The notes under the pieces were generated by a model. That model did not search any database. It was not told where the DNA came from and saw only the letters and a program-made list of their open reading frames with translations. Position numbers and translations under genes: made by a program. Positions 18,389 to 29,500 of a stretch of DNA of 43,620 bases are shown here, one piece after another. The first letter of the stretch is position 1. Every line of letters begins with the position of its first letter. Source of the DNA: JANRJY01 sp033763735 (GTDB taxonomy: Bacteria > Bacteroidota > Bacteroidia > Cytophagales > UBA9547); contig JANRJY010000050.1 in NCBI GenBank assembly GCA_033763735.1, forward strand, positions 1-43,620, in the 5' to 3' direction.

Positions 18389-18403
18389 TGTAATTTTATT
18401 ACA
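18389..18403. promoter_or_regulatory. Inverted repeat upstream of hicB, possible operator
   Basis: TGTAAT (18389-18394), TTT, ATTACA (18398-18403): a perfect 6-3-6 palindrome between the nrdB stop and the hicB ATG. Its position fits an operator for hicBA, but AT-rich sequence makes chance palindromes common and this HicB shows no DNA-binding domain. Confidence 0.35.
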
Positions 18404-18420
18404 ATTTAGTTCAAATTATT

Positions 18421-19395
18421 CTAAAAATCCGCCTCTACCGTAAACTTGGTTTCTTCTCTGTCGCCCATTACACCCGCTTTTTGGTATTCGGCAACGCGTT
18501 TTTCGAAGAAATTGGTTTTGTTTTGTAAGGATATCAATTCCATAAAATCAAACGGATTTTGCGAATTGTAATATTTTTGACATCCTAATGCAACCAACCA
18601 CTGATCGGCAACATACTCTATATATTGTGCCATCAGTTTTGAGTTCATGCCAATCAAATCAACCGGTAATGAATCGGTTACAAATTCTTGTTCAATTTTA
18701 ACAGCATCTGTAATAATCTGATAAATACGTTCCTGCGAAATTTTTCCTTTGATGTGATTGTTGTACAGCAAGCAAGCAAATTCACAATGCAAACCTTCGT
18801 CTCTGGAGATTAATTCGTTAGAAAAGCTCAACCCGGGCATCAGACCACGTTTTTTCAACCAAAATATCGAACAAAAGCTTCCGGAGAAAAATATGCCTTC
18901 CACAGCAGTAAAGGCCACTAATCGTTCTACAAAGTTGGGGCTCGATATCCACTTGAGTGCCCACTCCCCTTTTTTCTGAACACATGGCATGGTATGCAAA
19001 GCGTTGAATAATTTATCTTTTTCTTTTGGGTCTTTAATATATGTGTCAATTAATAATGAATATGTTTCAGAGTGGATATTTTCCATCATAATCTGAAATC
19101 CATAAAAACACTTTGCTTCCGGATATTGCACTTCATTATAAAAATTCATGGCAAGGTTCTCATTTACAATGCCATCACTGGCAGCAAAAAAAGCTAGTAC
19201 ATGAGATACGAAGTGTTTTTCGTTATTATTTAACCTGCCCCAATCAGTCATATCTTGCGAAAGGTCGAGTTCTTCAGCAGTCCAAAAGCTAGCTTCTGCC
19301 TTTTTGTAGAATTGCCATATATCGCTTTTCTGGATTGGAAATAGTACAAAACGATTTGGATTTTCAATCAGTATAGGCTCTTCAATCTTTGTCAT
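18421..19395 (-). CDS. nrdB: Ribonucleoside-diphosphate reductase, class Ia beta (R2) subunit
   Basis: 324 residues. It carries the di-iron/tyrosyl radical that starts catalysis in NrdA. All ligands are present: Asp74 (AASD), Glu105 and His108 (MMENIHSETY), Glu166 (VEGIFF), Glu200 and His203 (RDEGLH). The radical Tyr is Tyr112, four residues after His108, so it is a normal Tyr-radical R2 and not a Mn/Fe or Tyr-less form. The C-terminal tail FTVEADF resembles the peptide that docks on R1. A plausible ATG start with MTKIEEP. In related genomes nrdB and nrdA usually sit together; here hicBA and other small genes separate them. Confidence 0.97.
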   Translation of the reverse strand: MTKIEEPILIENPNRFVLFPIQKSDIWQFYKKAEASFWTAEELDLSQDMTDWGRLNNNEKHFVSHVLAFFAASDGIVNENLAMNFYNEVQYPEAKCFYGFQIMMENIHSETYSLLIDTYIKDPKEKDKLFNALHTMPCVQKKGEWALKWISSPNFVERLVAFTAVEGIFFSGSFCSIFWLKKRGLMPGLSFSNELISRDEGLHCEFACLLYNNHIKGKISQERIYQIITDAVKIEQEFVTDSLPVDLIGMNSKLMAQYIEYVADQWLVALGCQKYYNSQNPFDFMELISLQNKTNFFEKRVAEYQKAGVMGDREETKFTVEADF

Positions 19396-19730
19396 AACGA
19401 TTCAGTTAATATTTATTGCTGTTACAGAATTGCTTGTAATCATTCAAAAAGTTAATGCAAAACTGTGTACACAAATATTACAAATAACTAGTACAAAGCA
19501 AAATGGTTTTGATTTATTATTCCACATGATATCCACATTGGATAATGGTTTGTATTTCTTGATATTGAAGACCAATTTTAGAAGTGTTACTTTTGCCAAA
19601 TTTGCACAATTTTGAGTTTTAAAAACTTACCCACATTACTGTTGGAAATATATATGACACATTTTTTTCAAAACATTTTTTGATTTTAACAAATATTATT
19701 ACCTTTGCCACCCTTAAATTTTAAGACCAG
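19396..19730. other. Intergenic gap, 335 bases, between divergent nrdB and rplU
   Basis: No gene seen. It contains the rplU promoter (19680-19707) and a 10-bp palindrome TGTGTACACA (19464-19473) about 70 bp upstream of nrdB. The palindrome does not match the NrdR box well and no second copy was found at the expected phase. Otherwise AT-rich. Confidence 0.7.
19680..19707 (+). promoter_or_regulatory. Bacteroidetes-type promoter of rplU-rpmA
   Basis: TTG (19680-19682) and TACCTTTG (19700-19707) are 17 bases apart and match the Bacteroidetes consensus TTG-N17-23-TAnnTTTG. The rplU ATG follows 23 bases later. Confidence 0.65.
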
Positions 19731-20042
19731 ATGTACGCAATCGTTCAAATAGCAGGCAAACAATATAAAGTAGAAAAGGATAAGTTCCTTTATACCAATA
19801 AGATAGACAAAGAAGTAGGATCAACAATTGATTTTACTGATGTGTTGTTGGTAGATAACGATGGCAAAATCAACGTTGGTTCTCCTAAAGTTAAAGGAGC
19901 TAAAGTTAGCGCTACTGTGTTGGAACACGACAAAGGCGACAAAATTTTGGTTTTCAAGATGAAAAGAAGAAAAGATTACAAAAAATCACATGGTCACCGT
20001 CAAATGGTAACCAAACTGCATATTAACTCTATAAACGTATAA
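19731..20042 (+). CDS. rplU: 50S ribosomal protein L21
   Basis: 103 residues, the normal length. MYAIVQIAGKQYKVEKDKFL at the start and the basic FKMKRRKDYKKSHGHRQ near the C-terminus are diagnostic of L21, which binds 23S rRNA in the large subunit. Followed 21 bp later by rpmA, the conserved L21-L27 pair. A TAnnTTTG promoter lies just upstream. Confidence 0.98.
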   Translation: MYAIVQIAGKQYKVEKDKFLYTNKIDKEVGSTIDFTDVLLVDNDGKINVGSPKVKGAKVSATVLEHDKGDKILVFKMKRRKDYKKSHGHRQMVTKLHINSINV

Positions 20043-20063
20043 TCCTAAAACTCATACGATACA

Positions 20064-20339
20064 ATGGCACACAAAAAAGGAGTCGGTAGTTCAAGAAATG
20101 GTAGAGATTCACAAAGCAAACGCCTTGGAATCAAAATATATGGCGGACAAAAAGTTACTGCAGGAAATATTATTGTTCGTCAGAGAGGTACTGTTCACCA
20201 CCCAGGCTTAAATGTTGGTATTGGTAAAGACCATACTTTATTTGCTTTGGAACATGGTATTGTTTCTTTCAAAAGAACTAAAAATGACAAAAGTGTAGTT
20301 ACCGTTACACCTTACGCTACTCAAGCAGCTTCTGTTTAA
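20064..20339 (+). CDS. rpmA: 50S ribosomal protein L27
   Basis: 91 residues: MAHKKGVGSSRNGRDSQSKR and GQKVTAGNIIVRQRGTVHHP are classic L27. L27 reaches the peptidyl transferase centre with its N-terminus. There is no Firmicutes-type cleavable leader. Second gene of the rplU-rpmA operon, ended by a hairpin terminator. Confidence 0.98.
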   Translation: MAHKKGVGSSRNGRDSQSKRLGIKIYGGQKVTAGNIIVRQRGTVHHPGLNVGIGKDHTLFALEHGIVSFKRTKNDKSVVTVTPYATQAASV

Positions 20340-20360
20340 TTAATTTTATTAAAATAATAG

Positions 20361-20398
20361 AACCTCAATTATGAAAATAGTTGAGGTTTTTTTGTTTT
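20361..20398 (+). terminator. Rho-independent terminator after rpmA
   Basis: AACCTCAA (20361-20368) pairs with TTGAGGTT (20381-20388) over a 12-base loop and is followed by a T-run (20387-20399, broken by one G). It sits between rpmA and the convergent recG stop. The left side has few A, so it is less good for recG. Confidence 0.72.
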
Positions 20399-22497
20399 TA
20401 GCTTATTCGGCTCCAATTAACAATCGAAGTTTTCAACGATTGAATATGCTGTGCAATAGGCTGATTTTCGGGCAATTGTAATTGTGGATCATTGTCAATA
20501 ATCAGTTGTGCCCATCTTCTGGCATCATGCAATATGGGCTGATCGTGGGCTAAGTTTGCTAAAAGCAAATCCAACACCCCACTTTGTTTGGTTCCCATCA
20601 AGTCACCGGGACCACGAAGTTTTAGGTCGGCTTCTGCAATTTCAAATCCATTGTTGGTTTGTACAAGTACCGATAATTTTTCTTTGGATTCATTAGTGAC
20701 CTTATTCCCAGTCATTAATATACAATACGATTGCTCCGCCCCTCTGCCTACTCTTCCTCGTAATTGATGCAATTGCGCCAATCCAAACCTTTCCGCATTT
20801 TCAACAACCATTACGGAAGCATTGGGCACATTTACACCAACTTCAATTACGGTTGTGGCCACCATTATTTGAGTTTCATTTCTAATAAATCGTTGTATTT
20901 CAAAGTCTTTTTCCTTTGCGCTCATACGACCGTGCATGATGCTTACCTGATATTGAGGTTTAGGAAAATCTCTACAAATACTTTCATAACCATTAAATAA
21001 ATCTGCCAAATCCAGTTTCTCAGATTCCTCAATAAGTGGGTACACAATATACACTTGCCGACCTTTGCTAATTTCTTCCTTCAAAAATCCGAAAACCGCG
21101 AGTCTTTGACTTTCGTATCGATGCACGGTTTTAATAGGTTTGCGCCCTGCAGGAAGTTCATCAATGGCCGACACATCAAGATCACCGTAAAAAGTCATTG
21201 CCAATGTGCGAGGTATAGGTGTAGCAGTCATCACCAATATGTGAGGCGGAATATTATTGTTTTTGTTCCAAAGCCTTGCCCTTTGCGCCACACCAAATCG
21301 ATGTTGCTCGTCTATGATACATACACCAAGTTGTTTGAATTGTACCGTATCTTCCAATAGAGCATGTGTTCCTACGAGGATTTGCATTTCACCCGAACGC
21401 AGTTTTTCGTGCAAAATAGTTCGTTCCGACTTTTTTGTGGAACCCATCAACATACCTATATGAATGCCTAATGTATCGGCAAATGGCTTGAGTGAATTAT
21501 AATGCTGTGTTGCCAATATTTCTGTAGGAGCCATCATGCATGCTTGCATTTGATGGTCAATCGCCATAAGCATTACTATAAATGCCACAATTGTTTTGCC
21601 ACTTCCTACATCACCTTGAAGCAAACGGTTCATTTGTTTGCCCGATTTTAAGTCCTCATATATTTCCCTGATTACTCTTTTTTGAGCATTTGTAAGTTCA
21701 AATGGCATATGATGTTTGTAAAAATCGTTGACCAAAGGAATTTGTTTGAAAATATATCCGGCATTTTTTTGTTTATTGATTTGCTTTGTTTGCAAAATTT
21801 TAAGTTGTGTGTAAAAAAGTTCTTCAAACTTTAATCGAAAAATGGCTTTATCTAAATCTTCCTGTGTGGTTGCCAAATGGATTTTCTCCAACGCAAATGC
21901 TCTTTCTGCCAAATTCATTTCCTTAACTATATAAGTAGGAAGCGTTTCTTTAATATATGGCAATGCCAAAGGAATCAATTGTTGCACGATGCGGCTGATA
22001 CCTTTGGAGTCAAGACCATAATTTCTGAGTTTTTCGGTACTATTATATACGGCTTGAAGTTTGCCGCTATAATTTTGCTCAGGCACAAAAGGCTCTATTT
22101 CAGGATGTGCAATGTTCCAAGTACCATGGTACCAAGTAGGCTTACCATAAACCAAATATTCAGTGCCTTTTTTTATATTTTTTTGCACCCAAGCTATACT
22201 ACGGAACCAAATAAGCTCTATTTCACCGGTAGCATCTTTGAGGTAAGCAACCAATCTTTTTTTTGGACCTTCACCTATCAATTCCATATAATAAATGGTG
22301 CCCTTCACCTGCACATTGCCATGCATTTCAGTGACTTGCTTTATAGCATACATTTGAGTACGATCTTCATACCTGAAAGGATAGTATTGCAAAAGTTGCC
22401 CGTAGGTAAAAATTTCAAGCTCCTTATTGAGCAGAGCCGCTTTTTGAGGACCTATACCTTTTAAAAATTCAATTTTGGTTTCGAAAAAAGCTGACAT
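20398..22497 (-). CDS. recG: ATP-dependent DNA helicase RecG
   Basis: 699 residues, full length. RecG regresses stalled replication forks and branch-migrates Holliday junctions. The N-terminal wedge (OB-fold) spans about 55-140. Helicase motifs: GDVGSGKT (295-302), MAPTEILA, DEQHRFG (396-402), TATPIPRT and LRGRVGRG. The start MSAFFETKIEFLKGIGPQKA is typical, with the N-terminal helix-hairpin-helix-like GIGP. Convergent with rplU-rpmA; its upstream side faces the repeat-rich gap and a weak TTTCTTTG promoter-like element lies just before the ATG. Confidence 0.97.
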   Translation of the reverse strand: MSAFFETKIEFLKGIGPQKAALLNKELEIFTYGQLLQYYPFRYEDRTQMYAIKQVTEMHGNVQVKGTIYYMELIGEGPKKRLVAYLKDATGEIELIWFRSIAWVQKNIKKGTEYLVYGKPTWYHGTWNIAHPEIEPFVPEQNYSGKLQAVYNSTEKLRNYGLDSKGISRIVQQLIPLALPYIKETLPTYIVKEMNLAERAFALEKIHLATTQEDLDKAIFRLKFEELFYTQLKILQTKQINKQKNAGYIFKQIPLVNDFYKHHMPFELTNAQKRVIREIYEDLKSGKQMNRLLQGDVGSGKTIVAFIVMLMAIDHQMQACMMAPTEILATQHYNSLKPFADTLGIHIGMLMGSTKKSERTILHEKLRSGEMQILVGTHALLEDTVQFKQLGVCIIDEQHRFGVAQRARLWNKNNNIPPHILVMTATPIPRTLAMTFYGDLDVSAIDELPAGRKPIKTVHRYESQRLAVFGFLKEEISKGRQVYIVYPLIEESEKLDLADLFNGYESICRDFPKPQYQVSIMHGRMSAKEKDFEIQRFIRNETQIMVATTVIEVGVNVPNASVMVVENAERFGLAQLHQLRGRVGRGAEQSYCILMTGNKVTNESKEKLSVLVQTNNGFEIAEADLKLRGPGDLMGTKQSGVLDLLLANLAHDQPILHDARRWAQLIIDNDPQLQLPENQPIAQHIQSLKTSIVNWSRIS

Positions 22498-22597
22498 GGT
22501 TGCAAAGAAAACGAAAAATTAGAAACATTTTTAATAGCTTACCCTCTCAAAAAGGGGATATGATTTCTTACTCTAATATTTTTTTCTTCTATGAAGA

Positions 22598-22800
22598 GTT
22601 TCTTTTTCAGAACCCTACGTGTTTCAATCAATAAAACTCTAATTCGAAGTAAGCAATAAGATTCCTCTTCCGCGAAAAGCGGAATCGGAATGACAATGAG
22701 GCTTTTGTTTAATAAGTAAGCGTTTTTTTAAACTCAAACACAGTCATGTATATGTAAAACTAATCATTGTCACTCCGAGGCACGAGGAGTCTAATTATAG
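22598..22800. repeat. 203-bp intergenic repeat, copy 1
   Basis: It starts GTTTCTTTTTCAGAACC and ends GGAGTCTAATTATAG. Inside, GGAATGACAATGA pairs with the later TCATTGTCACTCC, so it can fold as a long imperfect hairpin; GCGAAAAGC is a smaller one. Same orientation and length as copy 2. It resembles the GTCATTCCGA-type intergenic repeats of many Bacteroidetes (from memory). Non-coding. Confidence 0.8.
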
Positions 22801-22846
22801 TCAGTGAAAATTGCTTTAATGAATTAATAAGCTCCTTCATAGCAGG

Positions 22847-23049
22847 GTTTCTTTTTCAGAACTCTGCGTACTTCAATGACTAAGACTCTTCTTCAAAATA
22901 AGAAAAAAGTTTCCTCTTCTGCGAAAAGCGGAATCGGAATGACAATGAGGCTTATGATAAGGAATGAAGCATTTTTTTAAAATCAAACTCAGTCATGTTT
23001 ATGTAAAACAAATCATTGTCACTCCGAGGCACGAGGAGTCTAATTATAG
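22847..23049. repeat. 203-bp intergenic repeat, copy 2
   Basis: A direct copy of 22598-22800, 249 bp downstream, with the same ends. The right 40 bases are nearly identical while the left third has diverged, so the arms are under different constraint or age. Confidence 0.8.
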
Positions 23050-23131
23050 AATTTTATATTTGCTTTTTGTTTTAGTAAACTATTCATGTTAAAAGATTGC
23101 TTCGTTTCACTTTCAATAATGAAGTGGTTAC

Positions 23132-23227
23132 GTCATTGCGAACATAGTGAAGCAATCTCAATAAATATCTACCTGATAAAGATATGTTACAATCGAAAGA
23201 GATTGCTTCGTTTCACTCGCAATGACG
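23132..23227. repeat. Inverted repeat, CGTCATTGCGA ... TCGCAATGACG
   Basis: The outer arms CGTCATTGCGA (23132-23142) and TCGCAATGACG (23217-23227), and the inner arms GAAGCAATCTC (23150-23160) and GAGATTGCTTC (23199-23209), are perfect complements around a 38-base loop. A third, degenerate half lies at 23095-23123. This is the well-known GTCATTGCGA...GAAGCAATC type of palindromic intergenic element. Confidence 0.8.
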
Positions 23228-23508
23228 AAAACCACTTCCTTACGTATCCATACTATTTTTGTTGCTATAACGTAACATTAACATTAATAATGTTCATTTT
23301 AAGGCATTTTTGAAATAATTAGAAAATATTTATCACAAGTTGCAACGTTTTGCACAACTAAGCTGTCAATGCATTAAAGAGACTTATGCCAATGTTTTAA
23401 TAGTATAATTCATTATTGAAAAAGTACCATAATCTCTGATAATTATAATACCATAAAAATAATTAATAAAAAAACATACGTAATATTTTATTATAAAAAT
23501 GAATGTTT

Positions 23509-23516
23509 TACGTTTG
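23509..23516 (+). promoter_or_regulatory. Putative -7 promoter element of the giant surface gene
   Basis: TACGTTTG matches TAnnTTTG exactly. No strong TTG lies 17-23 bases before it. The start codon is 82 bases downstream, giving a leader of about 75 nt. Confidence 0.45.
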
Positions 23517-23597
23517 CATCACCATTTTAATTAGTGAATAACCATAAACCAACAGAATAAACTAAAAACTAAAAATTAACCTAAACTTAACAAACCA

Positions 23598-26500
23598 ATG
23601 AAAAAATCAATAATTGTATATATTATTCTTGGATGGGCATTAATATTACAAACAAATGCGCAAGTACCTACACCCCCAACATTTTCTAACTCAATTTATC
23701 AAGTAGGTACTTGTAGAACTATTGGTTCTGCAGGTGCTATCATTTCAGGTACTGCAGAACTTGGAACTACGCTAAACATAGTCAACTGTAACTTTTGCGG
23801 AAATACTTCATTTATTGTTACCCAATTGACATGGAGCACACCAATAATAGTTGGACCAACCTTCTCTTATACCAATGTTGTATATGCTACAAGTACCAAT
23901 AGTTTTGGTACTTCGGCACCGTCTAATCCAGTTACTATAGTTGGAAGTTGTACACCCATAATTAACAATATTTTACCTAATACTGGTTCTGCAGGGGCTG
24001 TTATCACACTTGTAGGTGTTGAAGCTCGAGGTTTTGAGCTAGTTACTGCTGTTGGCTTTACAGATATAAATGATCAAATAATAAAAGTTGTACCTACTTT
24101 ACTTTCACCAAATCGAATCTCAGTGCTTGTACCTGCAAATTTAAAAACAGCACCAGTCCAATTGTTCGGTAGTTTTGGCAATACACAATCATTTGGTTTT
24201 TTCACCCCAGTGGCTAATTGCAATGCAACACAAATACTTACTATTTCATCCCCTTCCACCATCTGCTCCTCTCTTACAACTATAAGCGTCTCTGCCACAG
24301 GCGATAACCTTACTTACCTTTGGAGTAATGGTACTACAACACCTTCCTTTAATACTTCTATTGCTGGTACTTATACCGTTACCGTTTCGGGTACATGCGG
24401 TACGGTTGTTACAAGTACTTCTGTAAGTTTCTTACCCAATACAGCCATAATAACGCAACCCATTAATGCAACCATTTGCGGTGGTAGCTTTGCTACTTTA
24501 AATGTATCTGCAATTGGCGACAACTTATCTTATCTGTGGAGCACAGGAGCTACTACCTCAAGTATTACTACTTCAATTGCAGGTACTTATTCTGTGACTG
24601 TTTCTGGCACTTGTGGCATACAAGTGGCTTCAGTTTCGGTAATTCAGAATTCAAATAGTGATTTCTGTAATACTCAAGGGGTTTATACAATTGATAGAAT
24701 TCAGAGGAAGTTAATTTATCAATACTTTGACGGTCGACAAAAGGATGTTATGTGTTTGCCGTTCAGTTTTCCTGTGAAATATAATTCAGGTCTATTGTAT
24801 GACAATGGTTCTTTATGGTTCTCACATCTCAATAATTTGTATAAACTTAACATAACTTCAGGAGAAATTACTACTGTAACTTCACTTAAATTAGCCTCTA
24901 ATACAACTGTAGGCGTTTCAGGGCCCATTTCTTTTAATACAGATGGCCAACTACATATATTTAAAGAAGAAAGCGCAGCTACTCAAGGCCGATTACTCCG
25001 TATTGACACAATAACCGGTTTATGTTATTCATTAAGTGGTTCTACTAGCGGAGATGAATCCATTCTTGCCATTCAGTTAGGTCCAGATGGCAAAATGTAT
25101 GCTGCATCAGAAAGAACTTCATCTCTATTGACTTTGAACAATAATACTGGTGTTGTAAACGCAACTATAGGAGCTGGAACACTGTATACCTTTCCAACTG
25201 GATTGAGTTTCTATGGCAATACTTTATTGGCATACTCTATTATTAATGAAACTTCATCCAATATTACTTATCTTTATAATGTAAACACAGCAACAGGAAT
25301 TAGAAGTTTAATACGTACTTTATCAGGTATTTATCTTGGTATATCTGCTGGTCCTGAGCCATTAAATCAAAACTTGTTGGGAGTAGTTTCCATAATAGGA
25401 ATTTCATCTCCAACTACCTTTTGCGGCAATAGCCTTACTACAATAAGTGTTACTTCTGCCGGAAATAATCTTTCATACATTTGGAGCAATGGAATAACGA
25501 CTCCTTCCTTTAATACATCCATTGCAGGTACCTATACTGTTACTGTTTCGGGTACTTGTGGAAATGTTGTAACTAGTACTTCTATTAGTTTCTTACCAAA
25601 TACTGCTATTGTAACTCAACCTACACAAAAATATGTCTGTAGCGCACAATCTGCTACTTTTAGTGTTTCTGCAATTGGGAGTAATTTAACTTATTTATGG
25701 AACACTGGAGCTAATACACCAAGTTTTACCACTTCATTATTAGGAACTTACAACTGCACTGTAAGCGGAACTTGTGGTATTGCAATCAGTAATACTGCCA
25801 CATTGTCTCTTATTTCAAGTAATAATGGATTGGTAGCGCAATATCCTTTAGATGGTAATGCTAATGATATTTCACCTAATCAACTACACGGTTCAATATT
25901 AGGAATTGGAATTAGTACAACAGGTATTAATAGGTTTGGGGAACCAAACAAAGCTTTTATTGCAGATAATACAATTTCTCAGGGTGTATTAATGCCCTTT
26001 GTGAATTCATGCTCAGTTTTTGGAATATCAATGTGGTTCAACGAAAGTTCATTAAATACTGATTCTTATGGTTCATTGTTTATGTTGGATAATGATAATC
26101 AATTAAACACAACAGATGTTTCATCAGGATATGTGTATTCAAATATTATTAACTCTGGAAATGGACTTTTTGCAAGAGCTAAGAACACCAACGCTGGTAA
26201 TCAATTTAATATTTCAAACGTAGTAACTCGTAATACTTGGCATCATTTTTATTATCATTTGGATGTAAATACACGCAAAATGGTGGCCTATTTCAATGGT
26301 AACCTTATTAATTCATCTACTACAAATGCGATTAACTTACTAGCTCAGCAATTTATAAGATTAGGTAGAAGCACCTCATATCTTGGAAGTGACGAACAAT
26401 TTGTAGGTTTAATAGATGATATAAATGTATATAATCGTGAATTATCACCATGTGAAGTAATGCAATTATATAATATATCATTTGCCGGATTTGAAACTGT

Positions 26501-29500
26501 TCCAACAATTAACTCAATTGGAAATTTATTAACGATGAATACGGCAACATTTGGAGGTACTAATTACTTATGGACATACAATGGAAGCACAGTTTCGGGA
26601 ATTAATTCAACTACTTTTACCGGAACCATAAATCCTGGTACTTATACTGGCATATATCAATTTGGTTCATGTATGGTAGCATCACCAATTGTTATAATTA
26701 CTGCACCTGCAATAAATTTAAATACTGGTTTGAGAGCACATTATCCACTAAATGGTAATGTGAATGATGTAAGTGGAAACGGAAATCATGGTACTATTAC
26801 AGGTTCTTCAATTTACTCTAATAATCGTTTCCTTATCAACTCTAACGCATTAAGTATAAATGGAGTAGGTTCTAATAATGTGAGTTTACCAAGTTTTCCA
26901 CTTTCAGAATTTACAATTTCATTTTGGTTGAAAAGAGATAGACTCAATGCAAAAGAAGATATTTTAGTTTCATCAGCTTCTAACGGATTCGCTTTATATA
27001 TTCAATCAGATAATACGTTAAAATTTAATAAAACCGACCAAGCTCAAATAGCCAGTTCAAGCTTTTTGCTTAATGATTTTAATTGGAATTACATTACAGT
27101 TTCAATAGATAAATCAAACAATGTCCGTTTTTATAAAAATGGTGTATTTACCAATCAAGTCAATCAAGTATTCAATTTCACAAACGGAGGACTTTATAAC
27201 ATAAGTAGTCGCCCAATCAATACAGCTCCCGTAAAAGGTTTGATTGATGAATTCAGAATTTATACTAGAGCGATTAATTCATCAGAAGTAGATATACTAT
27301 ATCGATTAGAATGCCCTGGCTTTGTAGCTTCTTTTGATTACGGCACAATTCCATATTGTCAACTAGGAAATGCTTCTATATCAGGATTAAGTACAATCAC
27401 AGGGGGTAGTTTTGTACCTCAAGCAGGTTTAAGTATAAATACTTTAACAGGTACAATCAATTTGTCTGCATCTACCGCAGGTGTATATAATGTCGAATAC
27501 TATATTCCTGCTCAATATGGTTGTTCTGCTGCTTCTGGTTTTGCACCTATTACAATATCAGGGGTTACTAATTCTACTTCTGGTTCAAATATTTGTGCTG
27601 ATGGTATCAGCACCAAAACTTTAATTGGTTCAAATGTTGCTAACTGGTATGCTTTACCTACTATTTACCAATCTAATATATCTGGTAATGTATTTACATC
27701 TTCTTTAAATTCCGGCACAGTTACCGTTTTTGGAACAAACTCATTGGGTTGCAATTCTTCTATTACTATATTTGATATAAGCCCTATTCCTACCATACTT
27801 ACTAGTACCACAAGCATTTCATTAGGATCGAGTTTGTCTCTTTCAGGAGTCAACGGTGACACCTGGAATGTAATAAATGGTGGAGGTTTTATTTTAGGAA
27901 ATATATTTAATTCCGGATCAACTACAGGAGCCTCAGTAATATCTTATTCAAATGCTACCACAGGTTGCAGTTCAACTATTACCATTGATGGAACTAATTC
28001 ATATTCAACCGGAACGGTTTCAATAACTGATTGTAGCAATCTGCCATTTTATTTGCCGATTTTATTAAATAACGCTGCAGGTCCCGGAGTTTTAGGATTA
28101 GATATGATCCAAACTTATAACCCTTCCGTTATGACGCCAACAGGTAATTACTTAAACGGACCCGTATTAAGCACAAGTGGCATAGTAATTACTGATATTA
28201 CTTTGGAAACAAACCAAATCGTTATAGGTACATCATACGATGGACCTGGAGAATTATCAGGATCGGGTGTGGTAATGTATTTGGAGTTTCTTCCGGTACC
28301 AGGACGTGTAAAAGGAATTTATTCAATTGCTGGAGCATCTGTTACTGAATCATATGATAATAAATATAATGATTTAATGGCAACAAATGGAAGCATAGAA
28401 GTAACTCATTATTTGCCAACGCTTCAAGGCAACTTGATTTATCAAAATTATTTAAACAAACCAATAATCAATAATTCAAATACTGCTTCAGGGGTTACTG
28501 TAATTAGTGCTCAACAAGCTTGTATACCAACGGGTACTATTACGGGTTCAGTGGATGGTTCATTCAACATCACTTTGGGTGAATATGGATATAGTCTTAA
28601 AATAAACAGAGACACTCCAAATAGTACAGATGTTCAAGGAGATATCAATAGTGCGGATGCGTTATTAGTTACCAAAATCAGAAATGGATCAGTAGCCAAC
28701 CCAACTGTATATCAACTGATTGCAGCTGATGTGAATGGTGACGGTAGAGTACTTTCAGGAGACAGAACTTTGTTAAGAAGAAGATCAACCAGACAAATTA
28801 CTGCTTGGACGAATTCCGTTCCTGATTGGAAATTTATCCCTTTAAATCATGGATTTACAGGATTTAATAAAAACAATGTGCCATCGGTTGCAACCTGTTT
28901 GACTTTAAGTTCAAGTATTGTAGATGGCTGTGTTAAATTGGATAACCAAACATTCTCAGGAATTTTAGTTGGAGATATAGATGGTTTGTACAATGCGACA
29001 CCAAATGGAATTAACCTTCGTGAGGCATATGAAGTAGGAATGACTATTGATTTATATGGTGCTCGTTATTCCAACGGATATTATTATGTACCGGTTAGTT
29101 TGGCTAAATCAGCAAATGCCATTGACATGAACGTAATATTTGATAACGAAAAAATAAGCATCGAGGGATTATCAGTAGAAGGAGCAAAAGTAACTTCAGA
29201 TATTGAATCTAATGTGTATAACAACAATCAATTATTAGTTGCAATGGATCAGGAAGAGACTTTGGCAGAAGGCACAAAACTTTTGTCAATCAAAATCAAA
29301 TCCACAAGTTCGTTGAAAACCGACTATTTTGTTTCTGCAAAAGGATTGTTGGATGGCAAAAAAGTAGCTGTTGAAGTTAAAGGTGATGCCGCTACTTCTA
29401 ACGAAAAATCTATTGAAAGTAGCATTGATGTCTATCCTAATCCTGCTTCAAATGGTGTTTTCTTTATCAACGTTTTAGGTGGTGCTTCTGAAAATATGGA

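Larger units (their letters stand above)
22498..23597. other. Gene-free gap, 1100 bases, dense in intergenic repeats
   Basis: No convincing gene on either strand; the one small frame at 23086-23313 runs through the inverted repeat. Contents: two 203-bp direct copies (22598-22800 and 22847-23049), an isolated repeat half (23095-23123), an inverted repeat (23132-23227), then about 280 AT-rich bases with the promoter of the giant gene at 23509-23516. Confidence 0.8.

Noticed and set aside
19464..19473. TGTGTACACA palindrome upstream of nrdB as an NrdR operator
   Set aside because: It does not match the longer NrdR box, and no second box was found at a suitable distance.
23086..23313. 75-codon frame in the repeat-rich gap
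   Set aside because: It follows the inverted repeat, has no protein-like conservation and no signal or domain.
22498..23597. CRISPR array in the repeat-rich gap
   Set aside because: The repeats are 203 bp with only two copies; no short regular repeat-spacer pattern and no cas genes.
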